DNA from: Rapana venosa
Taxonomy: Eukaryota > Mollusca > Gastropoda > Neogastropoda > Muricidae
Assembly (NCBI GenBank): GCA_028751875.1
Contig: CM054155.1
Coordinates: forward strand, 57,963,861 to 58,027,860
DNA length: 64,000 nucleotides
Direction: 5' to 3'
Shown: one piece after another, positions 23,041-34,130 of the stretch
Numbering within the stretch: position 1 is the first letter of the stretch
How the letters are laid out: each line of letters begins with the position of its first letter
The notes under the pieces: generated by a model
The model's input: only the letters and a program-made list of their open reading frames with translations
Database searches by the model: none
What the model was told of the DNA's origin: nothing
Position numbers and translations under genes: made by a program

Positions 23041-23379
23041 GATTTGGGATTTAATGATCGGGGAACAATGCTATTGTTGAAACATTTAGGGCTGGGAATC
23101 TTTGTAATGCGTCCCTTTTTTTGTCACATTTTTTTTTTTTAAATGAATCGCTAAGACTATTGGGGAAATTTGGGGGTAATGCCGTTGGGCCTCAATTTTT
23201 AAAGGTGCTTTTTTTTGGGCTCTTTTATTTGGAAAAAGGGAAATTATAATGATGGGGGAATGTAAAAGGAATTTTTTATGTTTTGTGAAAAATTTTTGGG
23301 TTGGTGTACTCGGTTAACCCCATGTTTTACCCTTTGGTTTTTTTTTTAGTTTTAGTGGTAAAATTTTTTAGGTTTTTTT

Positions 23380-23850
23380 TGGTGGGTGGTTTGGGGTGTG
23401 TGGTGTGGTTGGAGTTAGGGGGTTTGGGGGGTGTTGTGGGGTGGGAAAGATTTGGGGAGAGGGGGGGTGTGTGGGGGGTAGAAAAGGGGTGTGAGGAAGG
23501 GGTTTAGTGGTGTTGTTGGGGGTTTTTGGTGGTATGGGTGTGTGGGGTGTTTGGGGTGTGTGGGGGTGGGGGTTGTTGGTGGTGGAGGGGTGTTTGGGTT
23601 AGTGTTTGGGGCTGGTTGTGTTGTTTGGGGTGGTATGTGTGTGTGTGGGAGAAAATGGTTTCTTTTTTGGGCTGAACCCAAAAAACGGAAAAAAAAGTTG
23701 TGTGTGGCTAAGGTTGTTTTTTTGTTTTTGGGTTTGGGGTTTGTGTGTGTGTGTGTTTGGTGTGTGTGTGTGGTGTGTTTGTGGTGGGGGGAGGGGTCGG
23801 TTGGTGTGGGGTGGGGGGGGCGGGGAGGGAGGGGCAGGGTTTGGGTTGGT
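23380..23850 (+). repeat. GT/G-rich low-complexity tract (copy 1)
   Basis: This is imperfect (GT)n and G-run DNA. The frames through it are rich in G, V, C and W on plus and in P, T and H on minus. The corresponding tract is at 32040-32575. Confidence 0.85.
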
Positions 23851-24059
23851 AAATAAAAAGGGGGGGCCCATTAAGATTTTTTTTTGGTTGATTTGGCCCT
23901 ATTTTTAAAAAAATTTATTGGTTTTGGGGTTTTTTTTTTCAAAAAAAAATTTTTTTGGTTGAATTTGCCCCCATTCAAAAGATTTTAAAAGGTTTTTTTT
24001 TTTGGGTTTTTTAAAATGGAAAAAGTTTCAAAAGTTTTGGGGCGAACGCGTGTGGGTGG

Positions 24060-25160
24060 GAAATTTTGGGGAAAAAGGGAAAAAAATTTAAAACCGGGGA
24101 AATCCTTGGGGGAAATGGCTCGTATTTTAGTTCCTGGCCCAAACCCCCGGGGCTGGGGGGGGGGGCCCCTTTGGGGCTGGGCCCGTGGTCATTAGGGGCG
24201 TGGGGATACCTGGGGGGGCCTGGTCTCCCCTTTAACACGGATGTCTGGGGGGGACTTTTTTTGTGACCCGGGGCTTTTTCCCCGGTGTTCCTGAGGATTC
24301 TTTTCAATCTTTGAGCGTGTTCTGCCCTAAACCATTAGTTTCCCTTTTTTCCCCCTGGGCGGGGTTTTTTCCCCCATTTAGTTTCATTTGCGCTTTTTTT
24401 GTTGGGGCGGTCCTTTTTTAGGAATTTTGGGGCTCTCTTTTTTTCTTGGCCCCCGGGGAGGTTTGGTTTAAAATTCCCTTCCTCCGCGAAGATGGTTTGG
24501 GGGGGGTTTGTAACTTTCCCTTTTTTCCCAGGGGATTTTGTCTTTTTACTTAGTTTTCCTTTTTCTCTTTTTGGGGCTCTTTCTTGGACGGTTTTTTTTT
24601 TATTTTCCCCCCCTCACTTGTGGCTCCAAAAGGTTGGAAATGGTCAAAAAATTATTTTTTCGCGAGAGGATTTGGGGATTGGTGGGCCTTTTCCCCACTT
24701 TTTTTTCGGGATGTTTTTAAAACCTATGGGGATTTTGCCAGTTTTTTTAAAGGGGGCCACTTTTATCCCCCCAACGAAAGCTCCAAACCTGAGGTTGGGG
24801 GTTGTTGTCCGGTTGTGGTTTGGGGTTGATCTTCAGGGAAAGGTTTTAAAATCCGGGCGGCTCCCTTCGGACCCCCTGGGTCGGAAAATTTCCCCCCCCT
24901 GCCCTTGGTATGCGGTCCTTTAGTAATTTATGGGTTTGGGCTTTGGCCCCTTTGAATTTTTATGGTGGCCCAAAGGGGGGATATAGAAGGTTTAAAAAAA
25001 AAAACGGGGGAGGGTTTTTTTGTAGTGGCTGTATTTCTCCCGAAAAGGTTTTGAAAACGTGTGGGTTTTTCAAATTTTTTGGGGGGGGGGGAAAGGTTTT
25101 GTTTGGGGGGATTTTTCCCGGGGGTTTTAAGGGGTTTATCGCCCAAAAATTTTTGAAAGA
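24060..25160 (-). pseudogene. RTE-like LINE (family A) remnant, copy 1
   Basis: This is the noisy counterpart of the minus-strand LINE at 32885-34130. Homology is followed base by base through anchors such as 24130/32915 (CCC.AACCC.CCGGGG), 24285/33115 (CCTTCTGAGG against CCTGAGGATTC), 24870/33785 and 24960/33888. Direct translation of this copy is scrambled by homopolymer errors and gives no clean motif, so identity rests on alignment to the better copy. It would correspond to the RT core and C-terminal end of an endonuclease-RT protein. It is non-functional as read. Confidence 0.6.
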
Positions 25161-27590
25161 AATTTTTGGGTGTTCCTGGTTTTGGGGAAATTAGTTTCTT
25201 TTTCTTTAAAGGGGGTTGAAAAGGGCAAAACCGGGGGCCCCTTTTAATAAATTTTTAAATTTAAAAATTAAAAAAAATTAAATAAAAAAAAATTTTTTGG
25301 GAAAAAAATGGGCTTTTTAAAAAGGGTTAAAAATGGATTTTACTTTAAAAAAAAAATGGGGTTTAAAAAAAAAGGGATAATAAATTTGGGGGGAGGAAAT
25401 TTTAAAATTTAAAAAAAATGGGGAAAAAAAGGGAAAAGGGGGTTTAAGAAAAAGGAAAAAAAGAAAAAATATTTTTAAAAGAAAGGGAAAAAGTTCCCCC
25501 CGGGAAAAAAAAAATAAATGAAAGGGGAAAAAAAGGGGTTTAAAAAAGGGGAAAAAAAGGGGAAAAAAAAAAGTATAAAGGGAAAAGAAATTTAAAAAAG
25601 GGAAAATGCAAAAAAAAAAAAAATAGGATAAAAAAGAAAAAAAAAAAAGTTAAAACAAGTGATAATAAAAAAATTTAATCTAAAATTCTAAACCCTTTTT
25701 CCCCCCCCCCCCCCCACATAAACTACCATGGGGAAGTGAAAAGAACAAAAAAAAGGAAATTTAAAATAAAAGGGATAAAAAAGATTGAAAAAAAGAAAAA
25801 TAAAAATGGAATGGGAAAATAAAAAAATTGGAAACTTTTAAAAGGGAAAAGAAAAAATGGGAGGTGGGGGGGGGAAAAAGAAATTTGGGGTTTAAAAAGT
25901 ATAAGAAAAGCAATAAGAACCTAAAAATAAACATTTGGGGAACTTAAAAAAAGATGGAAACAAAATGTTAAAAATTTTTTTTAAAAAAAACAGAAGAAAA
26001 AAAATTTAAAAAAGACATTATTGGGATTAAAAAAAATAAAAGGGGGGGGTTTAAAAAAATATTGGGGGGGGGAAAAGAGGGGAAAAAAAAAGGGGGAAAG
26101 GGGGGGGAATAATTAATAAAATGGGGGGTTTGGGGGGGGGGGGGGGGGAAAAAGGGGGGGAAACATTGAAAAAGGGAAAAAAAAAGGGGGGTTTTAAATG
26201 TTAAGGGGGTTAGAAGGAGGTTTAAAAGAAAATTTTAGGGGAAAAGTTTTTTTTTGGAGGGAAAATTTGTTTGGGGGAAGGGAAATAAAAAGTGAAAAGG
26301 AAGGGGAAGAGAAGGGGGAGGGGGGAAAAACAAAATTTAGTGAAATTTTGGTTTTAGGGGAAAGGTGGAAAAAGTTTAAAGGGGTGGGAAGTTTGGGAAT
26401 CGTGAATTTTTTGGGGAGGAAAGGAAAAAACGAAAGGCAAAGTGGAGAGGGGGGGAAAAGGTGAATTTGGTTTAAAGTTTGGAAATTGTGGGGGGAAAAA
26501 TGGGGTTTTTAAAAAAAAAGGGGGGGTATAAAAGGGGTTTTTTTTTTTTTTTTTAAAGGAAAAAAATGAGGGGGAAGAAAAAAGGGGGAAAGGTTTTTAA
26601 AAGGGTGGGGATAGGGGGATTTTGGGGAGTTTGGGTTAAGTAGTAAATAGGGATAAGAATTTTTGGGAATTTTTTTGTTGGCCCTTTTTTTTTTTTGGGG
26701 TTTTTTGGATTTGGGGATTTAAAATAATGTTTTTTTTGGGGGGGTTTTTGAGGGGGGTTTCTTTTTGGAAATTTCAAACAAATTTGGGGGTGAAATTTTT
26801 TTGTTTTTTTATCTTTGTAAAAAGGGGGTTTTGGGGGGGGTTGAAAAAAGATTTGGGGCCCCCTTATTTTGTTTTTTTTTTTTGGGGTTTCCTTTTGGTA
26901 ATTTTTGATTTTTTTTGTTTTTTTTTGGGAAAAAACCTTTTTTTTTCTTTTTAATTTTCTTATTTAAAACCCCTCTCCGGGGTGGTTTTTCTTTTTAAAG
27001 GGTTTTTTCCCCAAAATTCAAGTTTTTGTAAAACCCCCCTTTTTTTTTTCCCGGGGTTTTCCAGGGGTTGCCCTTGTTTCTTTATTTCCTTTGTGTTTTT
27101 AAAAACTTGGTTTTGTTTATCCCTTTGTTTCTTCCAATCCCCTTTTGGGGTTGGCCAAAAATTTCCCTTGGGGCCCCCCTTTTTTTTTTGTTTTTTAAAG
27201 GGGCTTTCTTCCCTAAAATTTCATCGGAGGCGGAGAATGGGGCCCCCCTGGGGCAAACCCTTACCAAAGGGGCCCCCTTTTTAGAAAGGGTTTTTTACCA
27301 AAAAAAAAAGTATCGGTCGGTTTTCCGGGAAAAGGTTTAACAGGCCCCCTTTTCCAAGGGGGGGCCCAGTTGGGGCTGGGGGTTTTTCAAAAAGACCGGG
27401 AAGGGGTTAAAGCAAACGTAAGCAAAATGGCCCCCCCAAACCCCCGGAAAATCAAAAAGTTGGGGTTTGGGGTTTTGGTTTTGGTGGTTTGTGGGTGTTG
27501 GGGGGGTAACCATTTGACTGGGGTTCCAAAAAAATGCGGAAGGGGGAAGCTTAATGGGAGAACTTGTCAAAAAGAAAATAAAAATGTTTA
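25161..27590. other. Very low-complexity, poor-quality DNA
   Basis: The stretch is mostly A, G and T homopolymers (AAAA, GGGG, TTTT) with little mixed sequence, including a 15-base C run near 25701. Lysine-, glycine- and phenylalanine-rich open frames here are meaningless. It sits between the two copies of the large duplication. I see no gene. Confidence 0.7.
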
Positions 27591-27974
27591 AACCTTAAAA
27601 AGTTTGTCTAGTTCCAGATTTCATTTTTGAAAAGTATTGAATCACTGATATTTGAGCTAATAAAGTAAATGGGCATTATGACACACTATGTAAATAATAA
27701 TCCTTAATTCAACCTCTTTTTAAGTAACATGGTCAGGTGACTGTCATGTTTGTCCAAGAAAACCAACTGAATTTTCAGTGTTACTGATTGGCTTCCGTGC
27801 TTTCAGGAGCTGTGGGACTAGAACCAAGTGCCACATGTGCAGTGGCAGCCATCATGAACTGGAGTCAAAAAGAGTGGCATGGCCGTAGTTTGAAGAAAGG
27901 TATGAAATCCTTGTCATATTTGAGCTATGAAAGTGGAAGATATCTGCAGAATATTTTATGCTTTTAAAGGACTA

Positions 27975-28450
27975 AATTAAATTTTTTGTTCCAAAGTGTT
28001 TCAAATCACCTTAAATCTGAACTAAATAGAGAAAAATAAACTTGATACTTCCTTTAACAAATCCTTGTGGGTTTTTTCCCATTAATGAGATTAAATTGTT
28101 TGAGACTGGCTGTCTGTCTTGGTCAATCCGGTCTTTTTTTTTTTGAAGTCGATCAATCAGTCAGGTTAACCCAAACAGCATGGCTTAGTGAGTAAATGTA
28201 ATTTTTGTTTAAAAGTGTCAAAAATCATTTAAAATTAAATTTTTTTTGTTTCAAAAGTTTCTAAATCATTTTGGAATGTAAATTTTGTTTCAAAGTGTTC
28301 TAAAAATCAATTTGAAAATTTAAATTTTTTTTCAAAGTGTTTCAAAAATATTGTAAAATTAAACTAATACAAAAATTAGAACTACAAACATCTTAAAAAA
28401 ATCTTTTGTGATTTTTTTCCTAACAATGAGATTAACCATTTTAGATTTGA
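27975..28450 (+). repeat. AT-rich repeats inside the duplicated segment
   Basis: A block containing CAAAGTGTTTCAAA, a run like ATCTTTTGTGATTTTTTCC, and AATGAGATTAA occurs at about 27990-28095 and again at about 28330-28440. Between them is a 40-45 base short tandem repeat (TTTGTTTCAAAGTGTTCTAA type, four copies at 28200-28370). The phrase TTTGAGCTAATAAAG also recurs, near 27647 and 28447. Confidence 0.75.
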
Positions 28451-28530
28451 GCTAATAAAGCAAGAGGGAAATAAACGAAATTGCTTCAGGGGGTAAGTTG
28501 AAATCAGTTTTAACCCTAGTAACGTGAACA

Positions 28531-30014
28531 TTTTCCGTCACTGATGATTTTTTAACTGCTTTCGGGAAATACGGCCCCGGGGAACCCCGTGCCAGAAAAG
28601 GGACACCCCACCACACCAAAACCCTTCCCAGGACGGGAGGAGGAAAGACTTTTAAACCCCATTCCTTTTAAACCCAGGCCAAAGCTTTGTGAGCTATTGT
28701 TTGTAGCGTGAGGTGACATTTTGTGAGTTATTAAATTGACCCTTTGAGGGTGAGCTAGGTCCCGGGAGTCAGACGGAAACAGATTAAATTTAAAAAATTT
28801 GGTATGTGGAAAATTTTGGGGCATACCTGCACCCCTGCACTTAAGGAAAAACCCCTCAAAAGTTTTGAGTAAGGTTCTTATAATATGGGCAAGGTACTCA
28901 AAAAGCATCATCCATGCAAACTTCTACCCCAATTTTTTCCAAACAGCCCCAGTGAAAAAAGGGTACAGGGGCTATTTTAAATATAATGTATCCCAAATTT
29001 GCATCCCCCCAAAATAAACCAAACCCACATAATCCTAAAAATGAGTTTTGGAGCATTGCATTTTTTGGATTTAAATTTGAAATTTTTGGGCCCCCTTTTA
29101 AAGGGGGAAACCGGCAAAACCCCATGGGAAAAACTAAAGGACAATAAAGATTTAGATAAAAACTCTGTTTGAATATGTATTTTGTTGCAACAATTTTAAT
29201 CTAAAGATTTAAAAAAGACAAGGGCATCCCTGGAAGGGCCCGGGGTTGGTGGGGCTAAAAACAGGATTGGAAAAAGGGTTTATAAGGAAAAAGTTGAGGA
29301 TTGAAAAAGGATTTAAGCTCATTGACAAATTATAGCATGATTTTCCTTCACCTTGCAGGAAAAAATCAAGTTTTTCCAAACCAGTTTAAATTTTAAAATT
29401 AACATTTAATTTTAATGAAATTTTTGGGGGATCGGGTTTTGGGGGGGGTGAAGAAATTAGGGCGTTTAAAAATTAAGGGGGAAAAAAATTTTACCCTCCA
29501 GACCCCCCCAAATTTTTCCCCGGGGGAAGGGGGGGAAAAAATCGGGGGGAAAAATTGGAAACCGGGATTGGGGGTTGGGGGGGGGGGGGGAAAGGGGGTG
29601 AGGGGGCCCAAGGGGCGGGGGGGGGGCCATAAATTTAAAAAAAATTTTGGGAAAACTCTGGGGAAAATTGTTGGGGTTATTTTGTGGGTTAAAAGGGGGA
29701 AATTGTTTATTTAAAAAATGTAAATTTTTTTTAAATTTGGTTTGGGTTTTTTTTAAAAAGGGGTTGGGGGTAATGGGAATTTATTTTTGGGGGGGGTAAA
29801 AATTTTAAATTTGGGGGGGAAATTGTGGTAATTGGGGGTTTAATTTTTATTTGTATAATGGTTGGGGAAAATAAGTTTAAAGGGGGGATAAATTTTGGGA
29901 ATTGGGAAAAATTTTTTGTTTTTATTTTTTTTAAAAAAAATTGTTTATTTTTTGGGGAAAGGGGGGGTGAGAATGTTTTTTGGGGGGGAAAGGTTAAAAG
30001 GGGGAAAAACGGCC
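28531..30014. other. Unassigned sequence within the duplication, no gene seen
   Basis: 28531-29400 is mixed sequence homologous to about 20400-21100. 29400-30014 is G- and T-run DNA with little information. Nothing codes convincingly. Confidence 0.45.
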
Positions 30015-30260
30015 GAGGGGGTTCCATTGGGGGGTGACCGTTTGCCCCCTTTTGGCTTCAGTACAGTTCCCCAGTTCCCCCCAGCGTAAATGGGTCCGGG
30101 CCCTTTTTTGGGGGCAGGGAAGGTAAAGCAGCGGGGGAGAGGAGATGGGGGGCCGCCCTCAATATGCTGGCCCTAGAGAATGAGGTCCCCCTGCGCCTCG
30201 CTCCCCCCACGACCTTAAGGTTTTGGGGCTCCTTTACCTTTTTTTATTACTGGGGAATTA
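30015..30260 (+). mobile_element. SINE-like segment (copy 2)
   Basis: This is the same body as at 21530-21765: CAGTACAGTTCCCCAGTT, CCCAGCGTAAATGGGT, GGAGATGGGG with GCCGCCCTCAATATGCTGG, then CCCTAGAGAATGAGGTC. It is consistent with a decayed tRNA-derived SINE. The head is not clear and no target-site duplication was identified. Confidence 0.5.
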
Positions 30261-30624
30261 AGCGGGGAAAAAATTACTGTACAACTAAAACTGGGACCTT
30301 TTTCCCTTTAAATTTTCCACCCTCTTTCAAAATTTTTCTTTTGGGCGGGATGCCCTTTTTTTGTTTCAGTTTTTTTCCTGTGGGACTTTTATTCACAAAA
30401 ACAGACAAAAATATAAATAAAATCTTAAAAAAAAATAAACGGGCCCGAATTTTTATTTTTTTAAAAAACCCAATTTTTACTTGTTTAAAAAGGGGAAATG
30501 ATTCATGTTCATACTGTTTTTAATTAGATAATCCCAAAAAGTATAAAAAATATGGTTTCCATAAGTGTATTAAAAAGGCCCCATACTGATGGTTTTTAAC
30601 CCGTTTTTTTTGGCAGGGAAACCC

Positions 30625-31190
30625 CCCGGGAGGGCACGCTGCCTGAGGGCATCGCTGTGGGGGACAAACGGGTGCGAGGCATCGCTGCTGAGGACACGCT
30701 GCCCAGGACATCACTGGGGGACAAAAACTGCAGAAGGGCATCGCTGCTGAGGACATCGCTGTGGGGACATTTCCGGGGGACATCGCTAGGAAAACGCGAG
30801 GGCATCACTGAAAGGGCATGCTCTGAGGACCTCGCTGCTTTAGGAAAATCCCCTGAGGGCAACCCCGGCTGAGGGGCATCGCTGCTGGGACATCGCTGCG
30901 AGGAACATCGCCAAGGACAAAACGCTGCGAGGACTTCGTGCTGAGGGCACGCTGCAGAGGGGCTTCGCCAAGGACCCGCTGCTGAGGACATCGCTGCTGA
31001 GGAAATCGCTGCAGAGGACATCGCCAAGGACATCGCTGCTGAGGACATCGCTGCTGAGGACATCGCTGCTGAGGACATCGCTGCTGAGGACATCGCTGCT
31101 GAGGACATCGTTGCTGAGGACATCGCTGCAGAGGACATCGCTGCTGAGGACATCGCCAAGGACATCGCTGCCGTCGCTGAGGACATCAGA
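30625..31190 (+). repeat. 15-base minisatellite GAGGACATCGCTGCT (copy 2)
   Basis: The right half (30970-31175) is nearly perfect, with GAGGACATCGCTGCT repeated without interruption at 31030-31110 and elsewhere broken by CAGAGG or CAAGG variants. The left half is degenerate. The minus strand encodes MSSAA repeats. These are repeat products, not a gene. Confidence 0.93.
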
Positions 31191-31439
31191 TGGCGGCAAT
31201 GTCGCAGAAGAGAGCAGGACACTGCCGTCATGGAAAACATCCCCATCACATTCTAGTGCAGGACTCCCAACATTGTGTGGAGCAGCTAGGGGGAAAGAAA
31301 AACTGTGACACAAAAAATGTTGAAAAGAATTTGCAACGGACGACACTGCAAAGTACATCCTACTGTCAGTGATGACTTGATGTAAAAAATTTATAAAAAA
31401 TTTAAAAAAAGGATGTATATGACTGAAAAGTAGCACCCA

Positions 31440-31690
31440 TTAAAAAAGAAGCCAAAAAACCCGCCATGGTTAATAAAAAAGAAAAAAAATTTAAAAACCA
31501 AGGTAAAGGAAAAACGAGGGAAAAATATAACCCCCCCCCCCCCCAAAAAAAAAAACAGAAAAAAAAGGAAAAAAAGACCCCCCCCCAAAAATTGAAACGA
31601 AACAATGGGCTTTACAATATGCATGGGGGAAAAAAAAAAGAAAAAAAAAGAACGCACAAAAAAAAAAAAAAAAAAAAATTTTTTTACTGG
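31440..31690. repeat. A-rich and C-run low-complexity tract (copy 2)
   Basis: Long A runs and a 14-base C run near 31530 match the tract at 22770-23040. Confidence 0.8.
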
Positions 31691-32039
31691 GGGATTTAAT
31701 GATCCTGAACAATGCTATTGTTGAAACATGCCTTACGGGGCTGGAAACTTTTTGTAATGCTCCTCCCCTTTTTTTGTACACTTTTTTTTTTTTAAAAATG
31801 AATGCTAAGACTAGGGAAAATATTTGGTGTAATGCCGTTGAAGCGGAAAATCCTTAAGGCTGATTTTCACTTTCTGCTTTTATATTGGAAAAGGCAGTTC
31901 TAATGTGGGGCAAGTGCTAAAGGAATTATTATGATTTGTGTTTTAAATGTGCAGGATTGGTGTACTTTTACGTATTGTGAACCAACATGGGTGATTTCCC
32001 TCGGGTTTTCTTTCTGATTTTATGCGTGAAAAATTATAG

Positions 32040-32575
32040 GTTTTTAGTAAGGTGGGGTGGTATTGGGTGGGGTGTGTGTGTGTTGGTTGTTGGGGTTTTT
32101 TGGTGTGTGTGGGGGTGGTATAATTTGGGTATAGGGTGGGGTGTGTGGTGTAGAAGTGTTGTGGGGAAGGTGTTGATTTTGCAGTTGTTGAGGGGTGGGT
32201 GGGTTGTGTGTAGTGTGTGTAGTTTGTGTGTGGGGTTAGGGGGTTTTTGTTGGTGGTGGGGGTGTTTTTTGGTGGTGTTGCGTGCGTGCGATGTGGTGTT
32301 GTGGGTAGGGGTTGTGTGTGTGGTGGAAAATGAGGGTGTCGTGTGTAGTATGAACACAAAAATGTTCGTGTAAAGTAGCAGTTGTAGTAGTAGCATAAGG
32401 TCGTTTTATTTTACGTCTTTACACGGAAATAACAAAAAAAGGAAAAGCCCCTCTGTGTGTGTGTGTGTGTGGTGTGGGGTTTGTGTGTTTTTGTTGTTGT
32501 GGGTCCGTGTGTTTTTGGGTGTGTGTGTGTGTGTGGGGGTTTGGGGCAGGGGGGAGAGGGGGGGCAGGGACAGTT
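32040..32575 (+). repeat. GT-rich microsatellite tract (copy 2)
   Basis: Imperfect (GT)n with T and G interruptions covers 32045-32350, and a purer run lies at 32453-32545. The short mixed sequence between them (32350-32450) is retained in a reduced form in copy 1. Confidence 0.88.
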
Positions 32576-32884
32576 TGGATAAGTGGGGATAGGAAAGAGG
32601 GCCGCCCATAGTGATAGATTTTTCTCACCGGGTTGATTTGGCCCTAGTTTTCCACACAAAAATTCTCACGTTGAGTTTGGTCTTTGTTTTTTCAAAAGTT
32701 TTTCCCCGGGTTTGTTTTTGACCTTCATTCAAAAGACTTTAAGGGTTTTTTTTTTGGGGTTTGGGGTTTTTTTAATGGACACAAAGTCTTCAAAAGTCTT
32801 TGGGGTCTGAAGCTGTTTTGCTGTAGAGACTGGAAATTTTTGGTGATAAAAGAAATCCAAATTTAAAATCCAGAAAGCCCATAA

Positions 32885-34130
32885 TTAACTGTGCTACGCT
32901 ATTTTCACTGTTCACGGGCCCCGAACCCGCCGGGGTCGTGGGGGCGCGCATGGTGGACAAACGTGGCCCAGCTGGCTCCATTACGCGCGTGGGCAAGTAC
33001 CGGGGTGACACTAAGTCCCCCCCTGTCCAATCACGGATGCGTGGGGCCCACTTTCTCCTCTTCGCCCCGTTTCTCTTCCCCTGGACTGTTCCTTGCGGGA
33101 TGGTCTTTGCAATCCTTCTGAGGTTTTTACGTGCCCTTTCCATCTATTTCCCTCTTTTCGCCCGGGGTCATGGGTCTTCATAACCCCGCACCTTTGATGA
33201 CTTCTGCGACTTCATTGTTGGTGACAGGGCCCTTTGTATAGATGCCAAGGAGCCTTCAGGCATTATTTCATCTTGGATCCTCCTTTGTGGGTCTGGTTTA
33301 GTGCCCCTTTCCTCACATGCGAAGCATGATTGGGTGACTACCGTTAGTAATTTTAAACCTTGTTTCCGAAGGGGGATTTCTGTCTCTCCATATGGTCTTC
33401 ATCTTGCCATTGGCTGCTGTTTGTGCCGCTTTTTCTAGGTTTCGGTTTTTTTTTTCGATCCCCCCTCCTATGAGGGCTCAAGGTAGGGAAATGGTAAACT
33501 GTCCCCGTTTTTTTCCCGCTGAGATGATTTGGTGGTATTGGGGGGCACGTTTTCATGAGTTTGGTTTTCTGGGCACTGTTTTCCCATCCGTACGGAGGAT
33601 TTTTCTCCAGTTTCTTCACGGGTTTGGCCCATTCCCTCTTTTTTTCCGCCAAACCCGTCAATGTCATCGGCAAACCGAGTTGGTGATTTTTCGCCCCCCA
33701 TGCGACTGTGTGGTCTTCCAAGGCTAAATCATGATGCTTCAGGAAAAATTTTAAATAGGTCGGCGCAGAAACATCCCTTCGACCCCAACTGAGGTACGGA
33801 ACATTCCCCTACCGTGCCCCGGGGCTGACTGGTGGCCTTTGAGTAATTCCTGATGGGGTGGATCCCCCCGGCCCATTGAATTTGTTCATGGTGGCCCCAA
33901 GGCTCATCCTCCTTTGGGCTTTTAAAAAAAGGGGAGTTTTTTTGATCTGGGATTTTCCACAAAAAAAGGGTTTAAACGTTTGTGGGGTTTTTTCGGAAAG
34001 GGTGTGGGAGAGGTGGAGCCGTTTGGAATTTGTTTTTGGGGGACAGGGGCTGATGTTTGGGTTTTTGGATGTGGGGTTTTTTTGGGGGTGATGGTGTTGG
34101 GGGATTGAGGATTGGGGGTTCCAGTTTTTT
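32885..34130 (-). pseudogene. RTE-like LINE (family A) RT and C-terminus, copy 2
   Basis: Minus-strand translation gives family A blocks in order. ATMNKFN lies at about 33900-33880, LEDHTVAWGAKN at about 33720-33685 and RFADDIDGF at about 33682-33656 (catalytic FADD). ENSAQKTKLM lies near 33565, and the arginine-rich C-terminal segment GTVQGKRNGAKRRKW followed by IRDWTG lies near 33090-33030. The same blocks occur in the plus-strand family A element at 41000-44065. Frames shift every 50-100 bases, so it is dead or badly read. Downstream on minus (32040-32575) lies GT-rich DNA. The 5' end is lost in noise beyond about 34130. Confidence 0.82.

Larger units (their letters stand above)
19500..25160. 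other. Large direct duplication, copy 1 (noisy copy)
   Basis: This stretch matches 27590-34130 in the same orientation and order. Corresponding landmarks include 19546/27632 (GTATTGAAT...CTGAT), 19990/28105 (GGCTGTCTGTCTTGGTCAA), 21575/30050 (TTGGCTTCAGTAC), 21690/30175 (CCCTAGAGAATGAGGTC), 22600/31220 (CTGCCGTCATGGAAAA), 23870/32630 (TTGATTTGGCCCTA) and 24960/33888 (ATGGTGGCCC). Copy 1 is shorter (about 5.4 kb against 6.3 kb between end landmarks) and has more homopolymer runs where copy 2 has mixed sequence. It is either a real tandem duplication or two versions of one locus. Confidence 0.85.
27590..34130. other. Large direct duplication, copy 2 (cleaner copy)
   Basis: This is the partner of 19500-25160, in the same order and orientation. 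Contents are an AT-rich region with internal repeats (27600-28530), spacer, a G-rich tract, a SINE-like segment, a 15-base minisatellite, an A-rich tract, a GT tract and a minus-strand LINE. Where copy 2 reads GAGCTAATAAAGTAAATGGG (about 27652), copy 1 reads GAGAAAAAAGAAAAATGGG, which shows the homopolymer smear in copy 1. Confidence 0.85.

Noticed and set aside
24399..24923. A 174-residue Phe/Gly-rich plus frame
   Set aside because: It lies antisense to a LINE remnant in homopolymer-smeared DNA, and the better copy of the same region shows the LINE on minus.
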